A stretch of 64,000 bases of DNA from Cryptomeria japonica (taxonomy: Eukaryota > Streptophyta > Pinopsida > Cupressales > Cupressaceae): assembly GCF_030272615.1 (NCBI RefSeq), contig NC_081412.1, positions 668,797,852 through 668,861,851 on the forward strand, in the 5' to 3' direction. Below are positions 35,609-47,511 of this stretch, in pieces. A model generated the notes under the pieces. That model did no database searches and had not been told where the DNA came from. It saw only the letters and a list, made by a program, of their open reading frames with translations. How positions within the stretch are numbered: the stretch's first letter is position 1; every line of letters starts with the position of its first letter. A program made the translations under genes and the position numbers.

Positions 35609-36702
35609 TGTAAACTGAAACAGTTTTATTGAAAAAACTGCCTATGGGTCCTGTGCAAGATATTTTTGTGGACAGTTATGTCCAACTATCGGATAGACTC
35701 AAAATAATGCCAAAACAGTTGTAGGTAGTTGAAATTATGGTTGGTTGGATAACTGAGAATTGATTGGGCATAGGTTAAAGCTGCTAGCATCTGGAAGGCA
35801 GATCAGGACCCTTGGATGCAGTCCATCCTAGCCTTCGATTTAGTATTGTAAATTCTATAAAAGGTAGAGGCATTTCTTTTGTAAAGGGTTAGAGATTTTT
35901 GTTAGATAGTCAGAGAGTTGGTTAGAATTTTGTAGTTAGATTTTAGAAGTTAGAATAGATTAGATTTTAAGCATAGCATAGAGATGCTGCAGAAATTGTT
36001 GTAATGGCAGCTGAAGCAAATATATGAACATTGAAATATGGTGTTTGTTGTCTTTGTTTTAGTTCGTTTGCATGGTTTCTTTCTGCTGGTTAATTTTAGA
36101 GTGCAGGGATTATAATGGTGAAGTGTGGAGAGGTATTTGATGCATTTCTGGTTCATACCATTGGGGATCTACTGATTGTAGGTCACTATGCATGGTTAGT
36201 CTGAACCCAAACTGTGCTTAGTTCAACTGCAGGTGTTCGTCTTAGGCTGCGCTAGAATTGGGTGCCCAAAATGAGTGTCTTCGGTCTAAATATCCTTCAT
36301 CCCTTGGAGCTTGCACCGTTTTTTGTCTAGTTGTGAGGGTATCTCTGGCGAAAAAAGAACCGGTTTATCGAAATTTGTCTACCCACTACATCAGTTGTTA
36401 TCATCCTTGTCCTTAGGCTTCCTGAACCCTTCCCTTTTGATTTTATTTTGTAGTCTGAGAATCGCAACAAGCTAGCTTGTTGCAAATCGTAAGTCCCCTT
36501 CTGCTCCCAGCAAATCACATCGACTGTTGAGCTATCCTGCAGTCAAGACCTGACAATCAAAACCTTGAGGTTGTCCCCTTTGATCAACTAAACTAGCATT
36601 AGGGATTTCCTTATCTCAAGAGGATAGGATACTCGACTAGTACATTCTGTTATGTGTTGGCCGGATGAAGTCGCAAGTTCAGCAATTTTAGACACGTCAA
36701 CA
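35609..36702 (+). repeat. LTR-like block, inner copy (1094 bp)
   Basis: Starts TGTAAACTGAAAC and ends AGACACGTCAACA. It contains TTCTATAAAAGGTAGAGGC (TATA box, about 35856) and then a stretch near 36010-36060 like the region after the TATA box in the 50842-51784 block. It is followed by 8 bp (AAATTTAT) and then the outer copy. Confidence 0.85.
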
Positions 36703-36710
36703 AAATTTAT

Positions 36711-37831
36711 TGTAAACTGAAAACTGAAACTGTTTTATTGTAAAACTGCCTGGGTCCCACTTAGATATTTTGAAACAAAGGGGAAACAGGTCGGTTGTGG
36801 ACAGTTATGTCCAACTACCGGATAGACTCAAATTAAAGCCAAATAGTGGCAGGTAGTTGGGATTGTGGTTGGTTGGATAACTAAGAGTTTAATGGGCATA
36901 GGTTAAAGCTGCCAGCTTCGGGAAGGCAGATCAAGACCCTTGGATGCAGTCCATCCTAGCCCTTGATTCAATATTGTAAATTTTATAAAAGGCAGAGGCC
37001 TTTCTTTTGTAAAGGGTTAGAGATTTTTGTTAGATAGTCAGACAGTTGGTTAGAATTTTGTAGTTAGATTTTAGAAGTTAGAATAGATTAGATTTTAAGC
37101 ATAGCATAGAGATGCTGCAGAAATTGTTGTAATGGCAGCTGAAACAAATATATGAACATTGAAATATGGTGTTTGTTGTCTTTGTTTTAGTCTGTTTGCA
37201 TGATTTCTTTCAGCTGGTTAATTTTAGAGTGCAGGGATTTTAGTGGTGAAGTGTGGAGGGGTATTTGATGCATTTCTGGTTCATACCATTGGGGGTCTGC
37301 TGATTGTAGGTCACCGTGCATGGTTAGTCTGAACCCAAACTGTGCTTAGTTCAACTGCAGGTGTTCGTCTCAGGCTGCGCCAGAATTGGGTGCCTAAAAC
37401 GAGTGTCTCCGGTCTGAAAATCCTTCATCCCTTGGAGCTTGCACTGTTTTTGTCTAGTTGTGAGGGTATCTCTGGCGAAACAAGAACTGGTTTATCGAAA
37501 TCTGTCTACCCACTACATCAGCTGTTATCGTCCTTGTCCTTAGGCTTCCTGAACCCTTCCCTTTTGATTTTATTTCGTAGTCTGAGAATCACAGCAGACT
37601 AGCTTGTTGCAAATCGTAAGTCCCCTTGTGCTCCCAACAAATCACATCGACTGTTGAGCTATCCTGCAGTCAAGACCTGACAATCAAAACCTTGAGGTCG
37701 TCCCCTTTGATCAACTAAACCAGCATTAGGGATTTCCTTATCTCAAGAGAGGATAGGATACTCGACGAGTACATTCTATTCTGTGTTGGCCGGATGAAGT
37801 CGCAAGTTCAACAATTTTAGACACGTCAACA
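36711..37831 (+). repeat. LTR-like block, outer copy (1121 bp), end of the element
   Basis: Starts TGTAAACTGAAAACTG and ends AGACACGTCAACA at the element boundary. It matches the inner copy along its length with small indels and about 27 bp more. The final stretch CAAGAGAGGATAGGATACTC then TTCTGTGTTGG is shared in form with 51716-51784 and, on the minus strand, 57395-57470. Confidence 0.85.
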
Positions 37832-38974
37832 CGTACCAATGTGGAGATTCTCTTCGCTAGGCTGGTTTCTTCGGCAAATTCTTCCCTTGGGGGTTCACTT
37901 TCCTCATGCTCCTCTTCTCCATCGGACATCATTTCAATATAGTGAATCTTTCCTTTGCCCAAACATCGGTGTCGTGGTTCTCATGGTTCCTTGCAGGAGA
38001 AACAAAGCTTCTTCCTTCTGAGTTCCTATCTTGTGGCTTCATCGAGCAATGAACCCTTCGGAAAGGGTTTATTATCCTTCTCCCTCGGCGAAAGGTGGTT
38101 TGGTATGTGCAAAATTTTTGGAAGAGGAAGATGTTGCCATGTTATGGGCCTTTTTTATTGCTTCCGTGAGCATGCTGGGGTTGAACCCTTTCACCCAACC
38201 TTTTAGTGGTTCCATCGATCGGTCCATGAACAAGACCACCAATCTCCGCTCTGAGATGTCAGTTACCAACATGGATAGTCTCTGGAATTCTGTGATGCAA
38301 CTGTCCACAGATCCCGACTGCTTTAGTTGCGCCAACTCCTTGAAATTGAGTTCTGGATCCTTCCCGTCAAATCGATCTATGAGCTTCTCTATGAATTCGG
38401 CATAGGAAGTTATTTGGTCATGGCCAAGAGTGACCATTCCATGATGCCACCATTCATGCGCGACCCCTTCCAGGTGGAGTTGGAAGTAAGTATCTGCTTT
38501 TTGAACCTAGGTTTGTGCCGAGGTCGCTCTGGCCCCATCAAAGGATGACAGGTTGATCTTGCCAACCTTCCGCTTGATGTCATTGTTATAGTGTCCATAA
38601 TGGCCCCGACTTCTGCCACTCGAGTATTTCATCCGGCGCTCCACATAATCCTTGAAGGATATGTCCCCCTCGAGATTTGCATCCCTCCAATCTTGGTTCA
38701 ACTGTGCTTGCATCCCCTGAAAGGTGGGCTCTTGCTCCCTGTGTGGTGCTTCTGATTTCTGAGGAAAAGTTGGCATTAGCGGCCATGAATGTGAGCGTTG
38801 GATGTTTGACCTTCCCGTGACCGAATCATCGCCCTGCCCATTTTGTTCTCCATTCGTTTTTCCCAAGGCCAATTGTCGTAAGGTTTCCTCCATGATTTGT
38901 TGTCGTTGCTCTCCTCTGGTTAGGGTGTCATTGAGCTGAGCTTGGATTTTGGTTAGCTCCCTTAATAGTGCCAT
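37832..38974 (-). pseudogene. gag of the 28005-39827 gypsy element
   Basis: Minus strand from ATG at 38974. The N-terminal region is rich in Q and E. It is followed by the retrotransposon gag core (VQKADTYFQLHLEGVAHEWW, then LIDRFDGKDPELNFKELAQL). TAG at 38507-38509 stands where the flanking residues suggest a Trp. A frameshift lies near 38070. In the new frame, a zinc knuckle CFSCKEPWEPRHRC (about 38010-37970) and an acidic linker lead toward protease. The frame would continue into pol at 31980 but is cut by the 31981-37831 insertion. The product would form the particle and bind RNA. Confidence 0.88.
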
Positions 38975-39073
38975 GACTTCTCTTCCAGGATCCTATGGTT
39001 CCCCCATTCGATTGGCCGAACGGTACTTCCTTCTGGTGTACACTTGCATCCACTACACGACAGGCTGGCAAGA

Positions 39074-39091
39074 TCACAAGCTCTGATACCA
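39074..39091 (-). other. Primer binding site, initiator Met-tRNA
   Basis: On the minus strand, one base after the 5' LTR (39093), the sequence is TGGTATCAGAGCTTGTGA. The first 12 bases are the usual complement of the plant initiator Met-tRNA 3' end. This fixes the element's orientation. Confidence 0.9.
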
Positions 39092-39092
39092 C

Positions 39093-39827
39093 TGTAATGT
39101 TCCCTGACCGTACTGGCGGAGGAAGCAAGTGTGTATGGTGGTGTTGGAGCAGGCCGTACGGTGCTTGAGCAAAGGCTGTACGGTGAATGAGACTGGGTGT
39201 ACGGTTGTCAAGAGAGGGCCGTATGGTAGTGTCGAGAAGGCCGTACGGTGGTGCCAAATAGGCCGTACGGTAGTGTGGAAGCAGGCCGTACGGTGGTGAG
39301 GAGGGTGTGTAACCGTACGATGAGGGGGGGGTACGGTGGACTTCAACTTGTGAAGGGGTTAATCTCTCGCAAGTGTATTGAGTGATGAATTCGAAATATT
39401 AGGAATCCTTTATGCATGTAAATCAGATTAACAAATACGTAACTAGAGAAGTAACAATGATGAAATTCAAGATTTGCTAGATCCGAAACAAGAACACTGA
39501 ACAGAGTAGGGTGAGGGGTGAATCTCACCGAAACTGCAAATACCAAATAGGCAGGGTCTTTCACCTCCGAAATGGCGGAAACTAGAACTCCAACAAGAAT
39601 TCGCACAAGAGAGAAAAATATCAAAATTTGCATACCTGCAACAATGACTAACACGACCATATATATGGGCTCCGGGAAACTTCTCGAAGGGTTACAAACT
39701 GGCCGACACGACCAACCAAAACTTGCCTAATTTAATTAAATAAAAGGGCCCGAAAGATTTGTATTAAATTTGGGGCCTTACAATAAAGTAATTAGATTTA
39801 TTATTTAATTATATTGGGGACATCACA
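39093..39827 (-). repeat. 5' LTR (735 bp), expanded minisatellite
   Basis: Partner of 28005-28598. It carries about ten or eleven GTACGGT-type copies (39110-39340) against about five in the 3' LTR, which accounts for the 141-bp length difference. Elsewhere the two are closely similar. Confidence 0.9.
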
Positions 39828-41180
39828 TAGCTCCAGCATAAGTCACATGTACAAAATGACTCTCACTTGTCCATAATGCATCCCAAATAGAAAAGGAATG
39901 TCAGTGCATTGTACACAACACCATGTGTCACATTCTTTTCCTTGATCTTTTGCACCAACGGGCTAGTGGCAAGAGGATTCAATGTATCTTATACTACACC
40001 GATGCCCGTCCTCAACCCAACAAGTTCAAGTATACCATTTCCACATTAAGATATGCCAAAACTATACCATGAGCTGGTCCAATTGTTACCTACCTATTCT
40101 TCATTAGAAACTCTCTTTCTCCTGCACTTCATCAAACAACTAAGTAAACAAGGACATCCAATGGAATCCGTCTAGGCCTCTAGAGTAACACAGTGTATCC
40201 CTTGCTTGCATGTTGCTAGCTCCCAAGCCAACATGCTACCAGCGAAATCCATCCTACTAAGTGTTATGACTAATAATGCATCAGCATAGTATGCTCCTTA
40301 GCTATTATCAATCTCAAGCATCAATAAGCTTATCCTTGAGCGGGTCATAGGATTTATCCTTGGGTAATCACCTCGGATGGAGAAGAGTAGTCTATGTAAT
40401 AGAGGTATACAAACTCTACCTATGCCCTCGTATGGTCCTTACTCTATCCCTCCTATCGTAAAAGTTAGCACCTATACGTAGCTTAGCACTATAACTAGAA
40501 AATATATTCCTAGTTAAGAATAAGTAGATCATAATCAACTGATTTAGGAGTCTATACACAAAATCCTATAGGTTAGGGATTAAATTTCAAAAAACATAAA
40601 AATCACTTGGATCCAACACAAGATGGCCTCTACTTAATAGATAAACAAATACTGACTATTAGGTAGTTAACTTGTTCACTCCATTCAATTTGCTAATCAA
40701 AAGCACATTATGTATTTGGTTTTCTTAACTCTTTTGTAATCATCTAATACCCATTTCATCTTCATACTGAAGCCTATTGAAGAGGAAAGGTCAAACCAAT
40801 TAGGAACAACCCCAAACCTTGGAGTTATCCAACCTCCCCTTGTGAACTTGACGTCGCAAGGACACCCTTTGCCCAAGGATTTCCTACATACTTGCTTTCA
40901 AACGAGATCAAAGTCACACATAGTTCTTCCTCACAAGATCTCTCAAGGGATCTACATAGAATTTCCCATATCCAAGGTTTCATCAGTGATTCCCTTCAAT
41001 TATTAATGTCCACCAAGATGTAGGAAAATGTTTAGCTTAGCACACAATATAGTAAACCTATACTAAGGATCTTTCAACAAGGTCCTCCATGTCTCAACTT
41101 GCCCTCCCATTAATATTATTCCTAATTCAACATGAGCATTTGACAATATCTTATAGGCCTCTTTAAAGAACATATGGTAG
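39828..41180. other. Non-coding host sequence between insertions
   Basis: Continuation of the host spacer that began before 28005. No gene was recognised. Confidence 0.45.
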
Positions 41181-42303
41181 TGTAATGGTGAAAATTAAGG
41201 TTTCACCAATTAAGTTGACAAAACCACTAATTTTGCTTAAGAGACCATTACATTTGAAAGAGGGATGGACTTAATAGATCTAGGCTTGATCCCTCTAGGG
41301 AAAAAATTCTGAAATACTAATTAGGTTCCACTTGGGTTAGGGTTTTATTCCCTCTTTCTAAGTTGAATTGGGAAAATGCTGAAATTAGGGTAAATGGGTG
41401 AATATTGAAGAGATCAGGCATAAACAGTGAGCTATAGTCGTTGTATGGATACACCAACTTGGATCTGAGCAGAAGAAGATGATTTGGATCTGTTCCTTGA
41501 AGTTCGACTTGATTTTTCGAGACTGTGTTATTGGTCGCCTTGGTCCTCAGAATTTCTTGCTATCAAAAGGTGAACCTGTTTGTCTTTGCAAATCTTGTCA
41601 ATCCTCTCGAATGCAGCTCTGTACCTATTTATTGCACACAAAAAGAAGGGGGAAATTGCTGGGAATATGGGTTTGCTTAAGTCAATCCTTGGTTTAGGAA
41701 TTAACCTTGAATGAATAATGCAAATATTGAAAAAATATACCTCGGATTTGCAATTGTTGATGATGATGCTTTGTTCTTTGAATGTAATCACATATGTTGT
41801 ATGAAATAGTATGAACATGGCAAAACCCTAATCACACAAACACATGCTTGCATAGGAATGGTGTATTTTTTCTCCACAATGGTTGGCTAATGAATATGCA
41901 GCCTTAAAGATCTTTGAAAATGCTTGATAATGAATGCTACATAGATGCACAAGTGATAAGAATTGATTGCTTAGAATTGATAGATTACTTGGATGAAATT
42001 AGGTTGATAAAATGTCTTTATATAGGGGTATCTACATGAATTACCGATTAGGCCGACCTCCAACGGTCATGCGAAGCCATGGCACCTGCCCCAATTCAAA
42101 TTTGACCCCCATTGAGAGGGACCATGACTGCATATAGGACCAAGATAAGGCTTAGGGGGGAGGGGTACCTCACCATTTTCATGGCCTCAAAGCTAGATAA
42201 TAGACACAAAATGAACCTAGAAAGGTGATGAGGAGAGGACATGCTAAAGTAGGGGCACAAACATGAGGTGTAAATTGGCTTGGTGACAATTTACGACGCT
42301 ACA
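41181..42303 (-). repeat. 3' LTR (1123 bp)
   Basis: Near-identical to 53037-54112 over most of its length. Minus-strand frames at 41528-41818 and 53104-53685 are the same LTR sequence and are not genes. The TATA-like TATATAAAG on the minus strand is at about 42014-42024. Confidence 0.88.
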
Positions 42304-44254
42304 TTTAGCCCCCATTTTAACGGGAGTATGAGCCTATGAAAATACTCATGGTAGATGAAAGAGAGGAGCAACTAGAAGCACAATCACAAGGATATAAGAC
42401 ATCACTAATTTCGAGGAACCAAGCCCCCAATCTTAGTATCTTAACTCACATAATCGCATGCAAGAGCACACAAAACAAGACAAAAACAAAAAGGCAAACC
42501 ATAGTTCCAGGACTTGCCAAGTCCCGAGTCGAGTGACCCTAGTCGAGTCTCAGGGACTGGGGACTCTCCAGGACTCGCTCTAGGCAAGACTCACTAGAAA
42601 TTGTTTTTTTCGCCAAGTCCTGCCAATTTTTTGCCAAGTCTCGAGTCGGGTCAGCCTTGCCGAGTCCGCACTAAGTCCCAGTCTCGTTTTTATGAGGCAA
42701 ACAAAGGCAAACACAGACAAAAGACACAACACAAAAAGCTAAAAACCAAAAACAAGACCTCAAGTCAACTAGTTGAAGAGACCTTGATATCAAAATGTCT
42801 CAACCACTAATATCATTCTTGAAAAATGCCATCTCAAGAACATAAGTGATCACATAAAAAGAACAAGAGCACGCATCATCCATGAACTACAAATAGCAAA
42901 GCTATGAGCTCATGAGAAGAAAGGGGAGACATGGATACACCCTAGATGTATTTTTCTAGGTGATCCATGAGAAGAAGAATGAGAGAAGACATGGATACAC
43001 ATTCTAGTTGTGTTTTTCTAGCTGATCCATGTTGGGGAAAAGAGTAGGAATAATCTAGCTGCGTTTTGCTAGTTCCACTCATCCTACTGTGTGTGCAAGT
43101 GGTGTTTGGTTTCAGGTGTTAAGCATTTCGTATAAGAGTTTGTTTTCTCTGGTTTCGAGAATGTGTAACCTCGTGTAAGACATATAAATGCCACGTCTAA
43201 TATTGGGCATGAAGCATCTCATGTAAGAGTTTGTTTCTTTGGTTTCGAGAATGAACACCTTGTTTAAGACATGCAAAAATATAGTACAATATGGTACAAA
43301 GAGGTCAATTTGTATGCCTCGCTTCTCCCCACCCCCCTTCCCCTCCCCCTTAAGATGTCAACATAGCCCTCTGTTGATGTCTTAAGGAAGCTAGAAACAA
43401 GGATACCCACCTTCAACATGAAGGAGATATTCTTTAGGCGACAATGTTCATAAATCCAAGCTAAAGAGGCAATACTCTTACAAGCAAGGATAAGATAGTT
43501 GAAAAAGAGATATCTTGCAACAAGTGTAAAGAGGATCCTTGGAGGAGAAAAGATCTTTGCTTAAAAGGCATCTACCTCCAAGAGGAGTTTCTTGAATGAA
43601 CATAACATCTTCTACCAAAAGAAGGGAAGGAGAACAAAAATGAATACCTTCCTCCTATTGCTAGGTAAAAGGGATTCTTGATGAAGGATGGCACGCTTTT
43701 GACCCAAAGTGAAGTGTTTGTTTATAATAGATATACACTACCAAGTATAGAAGAGGTTGTAGTCAAGGATACACACCTCTTGCATAAGAGAGAATTCTTG
43801 AGCAAACAACAACTTCACAAGGAATCACATCACATCATAAGCAAACACCACTCAACAAAGGAAAAGTGGATCTTTAGGAAGGAGAAGAGATCAATGCCCC
43901 CCAAGCATAGGGACAATGAGAAGAATTACACAACCTCTAAGGAGAGATTATAAATAAGCAAATGCACAATGTACTCACATGAAGGAATATTCAATGTAAG
44001 AAAAGACATCAAAATATGCAAAATGCTAGTCTAAAGAAGAGGTAATATTCAAAGAGAGAGAATTAGATGAAGGATCACAAACTCCCCTAAGGAGAGATTA
44101 ATCATAAGAGACATACCATTCCATGCAAGAAAGGACATCAAATTATGAAAAATACAACCCCTAAAGGGAATAGTGAAACCTTAGATAGAGAGAAGAAATA
44201 GGATAATATTCTTGCCCCCCAAGCAAAGAAGCAAGAATGAAATATGTTGCTGCC
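42304..44254 (-). other. Interior of the 41181-54112 element, no pol seen
   Basis: Contains a GAGTC-rich cluster (42515-42690), a C-rich tract (43327-43350) and repeated AAGGAGA/GATGAAGGA words. A 91-codon plus-strand frame (43678-43953) is low-complexity and has no recognised domain. No RT, RNase H or integrase motif was seen on either strand. Confidence 0.5.
42515..42690. repeat. Cluster of GAGTC/GACTC words
   Basis: CGAGTC, GAGTC, GACTC or close variants (CAAGTC, AAGTCC) recur more than a dozen times in about 175 bp, on both strands. Examples are CAAGTCCCGAGTCGAGTGAC and CTCGAGTCGGGTCAGCC. The cluster could fold back on itself. It is not part of a recognised array. Confidence 0.5.
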
Positions 44255-44711
44255 TGTTGTGACCATTTCACACATCGCCCCATTAAAATGGGGACCCCCT
44301 CTTTTTGCTCGGTTTCGCCTGTTCTTCTCTCTGCTTTTAGGGTTTTGGGTTAGTGAGTCAGTTGTCTGGACTAGGGTTAAGCCTTAGGGTTTCCATTTTG
44401 ATGTCTTCAAACCGGTGTCTAGTCCAATTTTGAGAGCTATTGAGCATCCTTGTTTGAGTTGCAATTTTGAAATAGGGTGAATCTGTCAGGAGGTCAAGTG
44501 AGTCTGTCTAGGTTCAATCGGAATTTTGAAGGCAAGTCCAAATTTGCCTAAGTGTTAATGATGGGATTTTGAAATTTTGTCCGATTGAGTGATTTTGACC
44601 AAATTTTGGAAATTTTGATAATTGATCCCAGGCATTGGGAATAGCTTGATTTTGCCTTGTGAAGTGACTGAAGTCCTAAAATCTTGATATTTTGGCCTAT
44701 GGAAGCAAAAT

Positions 44712-46640
44712 CGCTCCTGTCCTCCAATCAGGGACCAGGGCGAAATTGGTATTTTATGCATCTTGGTTGTTGACTTCTTTCATTTGTCTTGTGCAGGGTC
44801 GCCAGGAGATGCGGTTGAACACTAATTGAAAGATTTGGAAGATTTTTGAGACTCAAAATGGCAAATTTTGGAAGTTTGAGGCCAAATCGCTCCTGTCCCT
44901 CAGCCAGGGACCAGGGCGAAACAACTAACTTAGACCATTTTGACCTCATTTTGATCAAATTGAAGCATCAAGGACGTGATGGAAGGTGAAATCAACATGA
45001 TGGAACGCCAAGATTTAGCCATTTGCAATAAGAAGTTGAACATTTGCCCTCAAGGACAAAAATCGCTCCTGTCCCTCACTGAAGGATCGGAGCTTGTTTC
45101 TCAAAATTCAACTGTCCTTGCAGGACCAAGACGATTTTTGGATTGAAAGAGATAAAGGAGGACATCTTTTGTCCATTGAATATAATTTGAAGAAATTTGC
45201 AAACAAGGAAATGTGCTATAAGGACAAAATCGCTCCTGTCCCTCACTGAAGGACCGGAGCTTGAAATCCAAAATTGCCTTGTCCTTGAAAGATTTGAACG
45301 ATTTCGCGATTTGAGAAGAACAAGGGAGGTGCATTTTACTCGTTGAATATAATTTGATTGCACCTCGGAGGAGAAAATTGGCCCTAGAAGCAAAATTGCT
45401 CCTGTCCCTCTGCCAGGGACCAGGGCGAATTTCAATGATAGCTCCCGTCCCTCTCTCAGGGACCAGAGCGATTTGCTTGAAAGACAGGTTTTTGGCGAAG
45501 TGAAATGAAGTTTTAAGTTTGAGGCAAGTAAAAAGGAGCGTAACGAATCCATTGAAGATAATTTAAAGATTGCAAGACACCAAGTGAAGCCCATATTGTC
45601 CTAGGCGCTCCTGTCCCTCTCCAAGGGACCAGGGCGATTTCCTCCTAAAAGCAAATTTCTCACCAAGTTGAAGCAAATTCCATGTCAAAGATAAGTGAAG
45701 GGGAGCATAGCGGATCCATTGAAGATAGTTTTAAATGTTAGCAAAGAATGATTGAGTCTATAAATGCAAAATCGCTCCTGTCCCTCTGTCAGGGACCAGG
45801 GCGAAATCTTGGTTACTTAGCCTTCCCCTCCGAATTTTGGTGAATCCAGGCCAAGGTACAAGGTGACAATGATGTTTGGAACGCCTCGAAGAAGAACGAA
45901 GTTACAAGGACCGCGAGAACTTGATGAAATTACCCAAGGCGCTCCTGTCCCTCTCCTAGGGACCAGAGCGAAATGTCCAAGTGTATCCAATTTTGACTTA
46001 CCACTCCCTTTTCAAACATTCAAGAAGGAGTAAGAGGCACCATTTTATACTTTGAAGGCGATTGAAAGTTGATATGAACAAGGATGAGCGCAAGGAACAA
46101 AGGTTCGCTCCTGTCCTTCAGTCAAGGACCAGAGCGATTTCAATGAAGACCTTCATTCCTTCCAAAAACCACGCCAAGGTAAAGTTACACAAGATCGAAT
46201 ATGTCCTTGGAAGGACGATGGACAAGGAACCAAATGTCAAAAAATGACTAACTTGAGCAAAGATGCAAAATCGCTCCTGTCCTTCAGTCAAGGACCAGGG
46301 CGATATTCATTAAACTAGTCATTTCCTTCAAAATTTACGTCAAGGCGAGGTCGCACAAGGTTGAAAATGTCTTAAAGAAAGGTGATGAACAAGGAGTTAA
46401 CGACAAAGGGTTGACAAATTTGAGCTAAATGCAAAGTTCGCTCCTGTCCTTCAGTCAAGGACCAGGGCGAAAGTGGTTCAAGAGGCATTCATTTCAAAAC
46501 GTTGAATTGATCAAGCTCAAGGTTCCTATTTAAAATGCCAGTTTCAACGTAGAAGAAGTAACTTTGAACGTAAAAGGCGAGAAATTCAAGACCAAAAAGC
46601 TAAGGCGCTCCTGTCCCTCTCCTAGGGACCAGAGCGATGT
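44712..46640 (+). repeat. Hairpin array CGCTCCTGTCCCTC...AGGGACCAGAGCG, 167-bp period, 13 copies
   Basis: Cores start at about 44712, 44888, 45064, 45231, 45397, 45440, 45606, 45773, 45940, 46106, 46272, 46439 and 46606. Apart from two early steps of 176 bp and one extra copy 43 bp away, steps are 166-167 bp. Each core is an imperfect inverted repeat: CGCTCCTGTCCCT, a short loop, then AGGGACCAGAGCG or AGGGACCAGGGCG. Spacers are diverged but keep words such as CCATTGAAGATAATTTAAA. They are poor in coding potential. Confidence 0.88.
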
Positions 46641-46977
46641 GGTTTGTATCCCTTACTTCTCCCATATTTTGGCGCCAACATCATTTTCAAATTGCATTAA
46701 ATACTAAATTTCGATGAACTTTGATATTTTTTAATTAAAGTTGGCATTTAAAATAACGCATAACTCATTTAATAATTAATTTATGCCTTTTAAAAAAATC
46801 GAAACAACTAATTACGAAGGCATTTAATTAATTAATTAAAAAATTGAATTAAATAAAAGAGCGCTTGGGTTTTATTTTAAATATTTTGCAAAAGTCGGCC
46901 TCCTTTTATTTTAATTTTTTGTTATTATTTACCTTATTTCAAAAGTCGGCCTATGGGAGATTAAGGAGATGAGCGCT

Positions 46978-46985
46978 TATATAAG
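46978..46985 (+). promoter_or_regulatory. TATA box of copy 2
   Basis: TATATAAG, in the context GCGCTTATATAAGGAGGG, lies about 530 bp before the ATG of the large ORF and just after the hairpin array. The broken relative has a similar site (TCTATATAA, minus strand, about 62008-62016) just before its ORF, which supports a real promoter. Confidence 0.6.
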
Positions 46986-47511
46986 GAGGGTACTTTCAAG
47001 CATTTCAAATCATCATTTAAACATTCATTTGCATGCGATTTGGAGAAGACAAGGAGAAGTGCGAATTTCATCAAGGAGCAAGTGCGAAATCTCATCAAGG
47101 GGAGTGCGAATTTGATTTGAAGAGGAGCGAATTCTCTATCATCACGTTGGAGACCCCCTAAAGGTGGTGGAATTAACTAAGGAGGTGCCTTTGCTACAGG
47201 AGGATCACGTTGAAGACTTCAAACTTCGTTTTTGCCTAGGCGAATTTCCTTATTTTTGCATCTTTTTAGAGTTAGCTCTCAAGGCGAGCTATGGCGAAGT
47301 CCTCTTTATTCAAGTTGAATTTTGATCGTCATAGTCTCAATCTAAATTTTTTGAATTTTGAAAATTTGAAATTTCCAGTAGCTCAATCGTATTTAGGAAA
47401 TGATAACTCAAAGACTTATCATGAAGTTTCCTAGATTCAATCTTTAATCTAATCTATGTTTATACATTGCAAAATCTATTTCTTATTATGAAATGTTGTG
47501 TAGGTGTTACG

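Larger units (their letters stand above)
31981..37831 (+). mobile_element. TGTTGTG...CGTCAACA element, copy 1 (5.85 kb), TSD CGTAC
   Basis: The interrupted pol frame fixes the ends. Host coding runs through 31921-31980 and resumes at 37832, with CGTAC at both 31976-31980 and 37832-37836. The 5' end TGTTGTGCGTATTGCACAC resembles the 44255 and 57333 ends, including a CCCC...GGACCCC stem. The 3' end is TTTAGACACGTCAACA. Inside, in order: a motif array of about 60 bp period, a 322-codon frame, a second copy of the array edge, a short ATG ORF (35384) and two tandem LTR-like blocks. The 5' end has no copy of the 3' LTR-like block, so this is not an ordinary LTR pair. Confidence 0.85.
28005..39827 (-). 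mobile_element. Full-length Ty3/gypsy chromodomain retrotransposon, nested host
   Basis: LTRs at 28005-28598 and 39093-39827 start TGTAATGTTC and end GACATCACA. TAGCT on both sides (28000-28004 and 39828-39832) is a perfect target duplication. In minus orientation the order is 5' LTR, initiator-Met primer site, gag, protease, RT, RNase H, integrase, chromodomain and 3' LTR, the Ty3/gypsy order. A 5851-bp foreign element (31981-37831) sits at the gag/protease junction. Stops, frameshifts and an altered protease active site show that this copy is dead. LTR family and internal end sequences are shared with the short element at 22468-25058. Confidence 0.95.

Noticed and set aside
44712..46640. 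Regularly spaced palindromic repeats considered as a CRISPR array
   Set aside because: The spacing of 167 bp, diverged cores, eukaryotic context and absence of cas genes do not fit.
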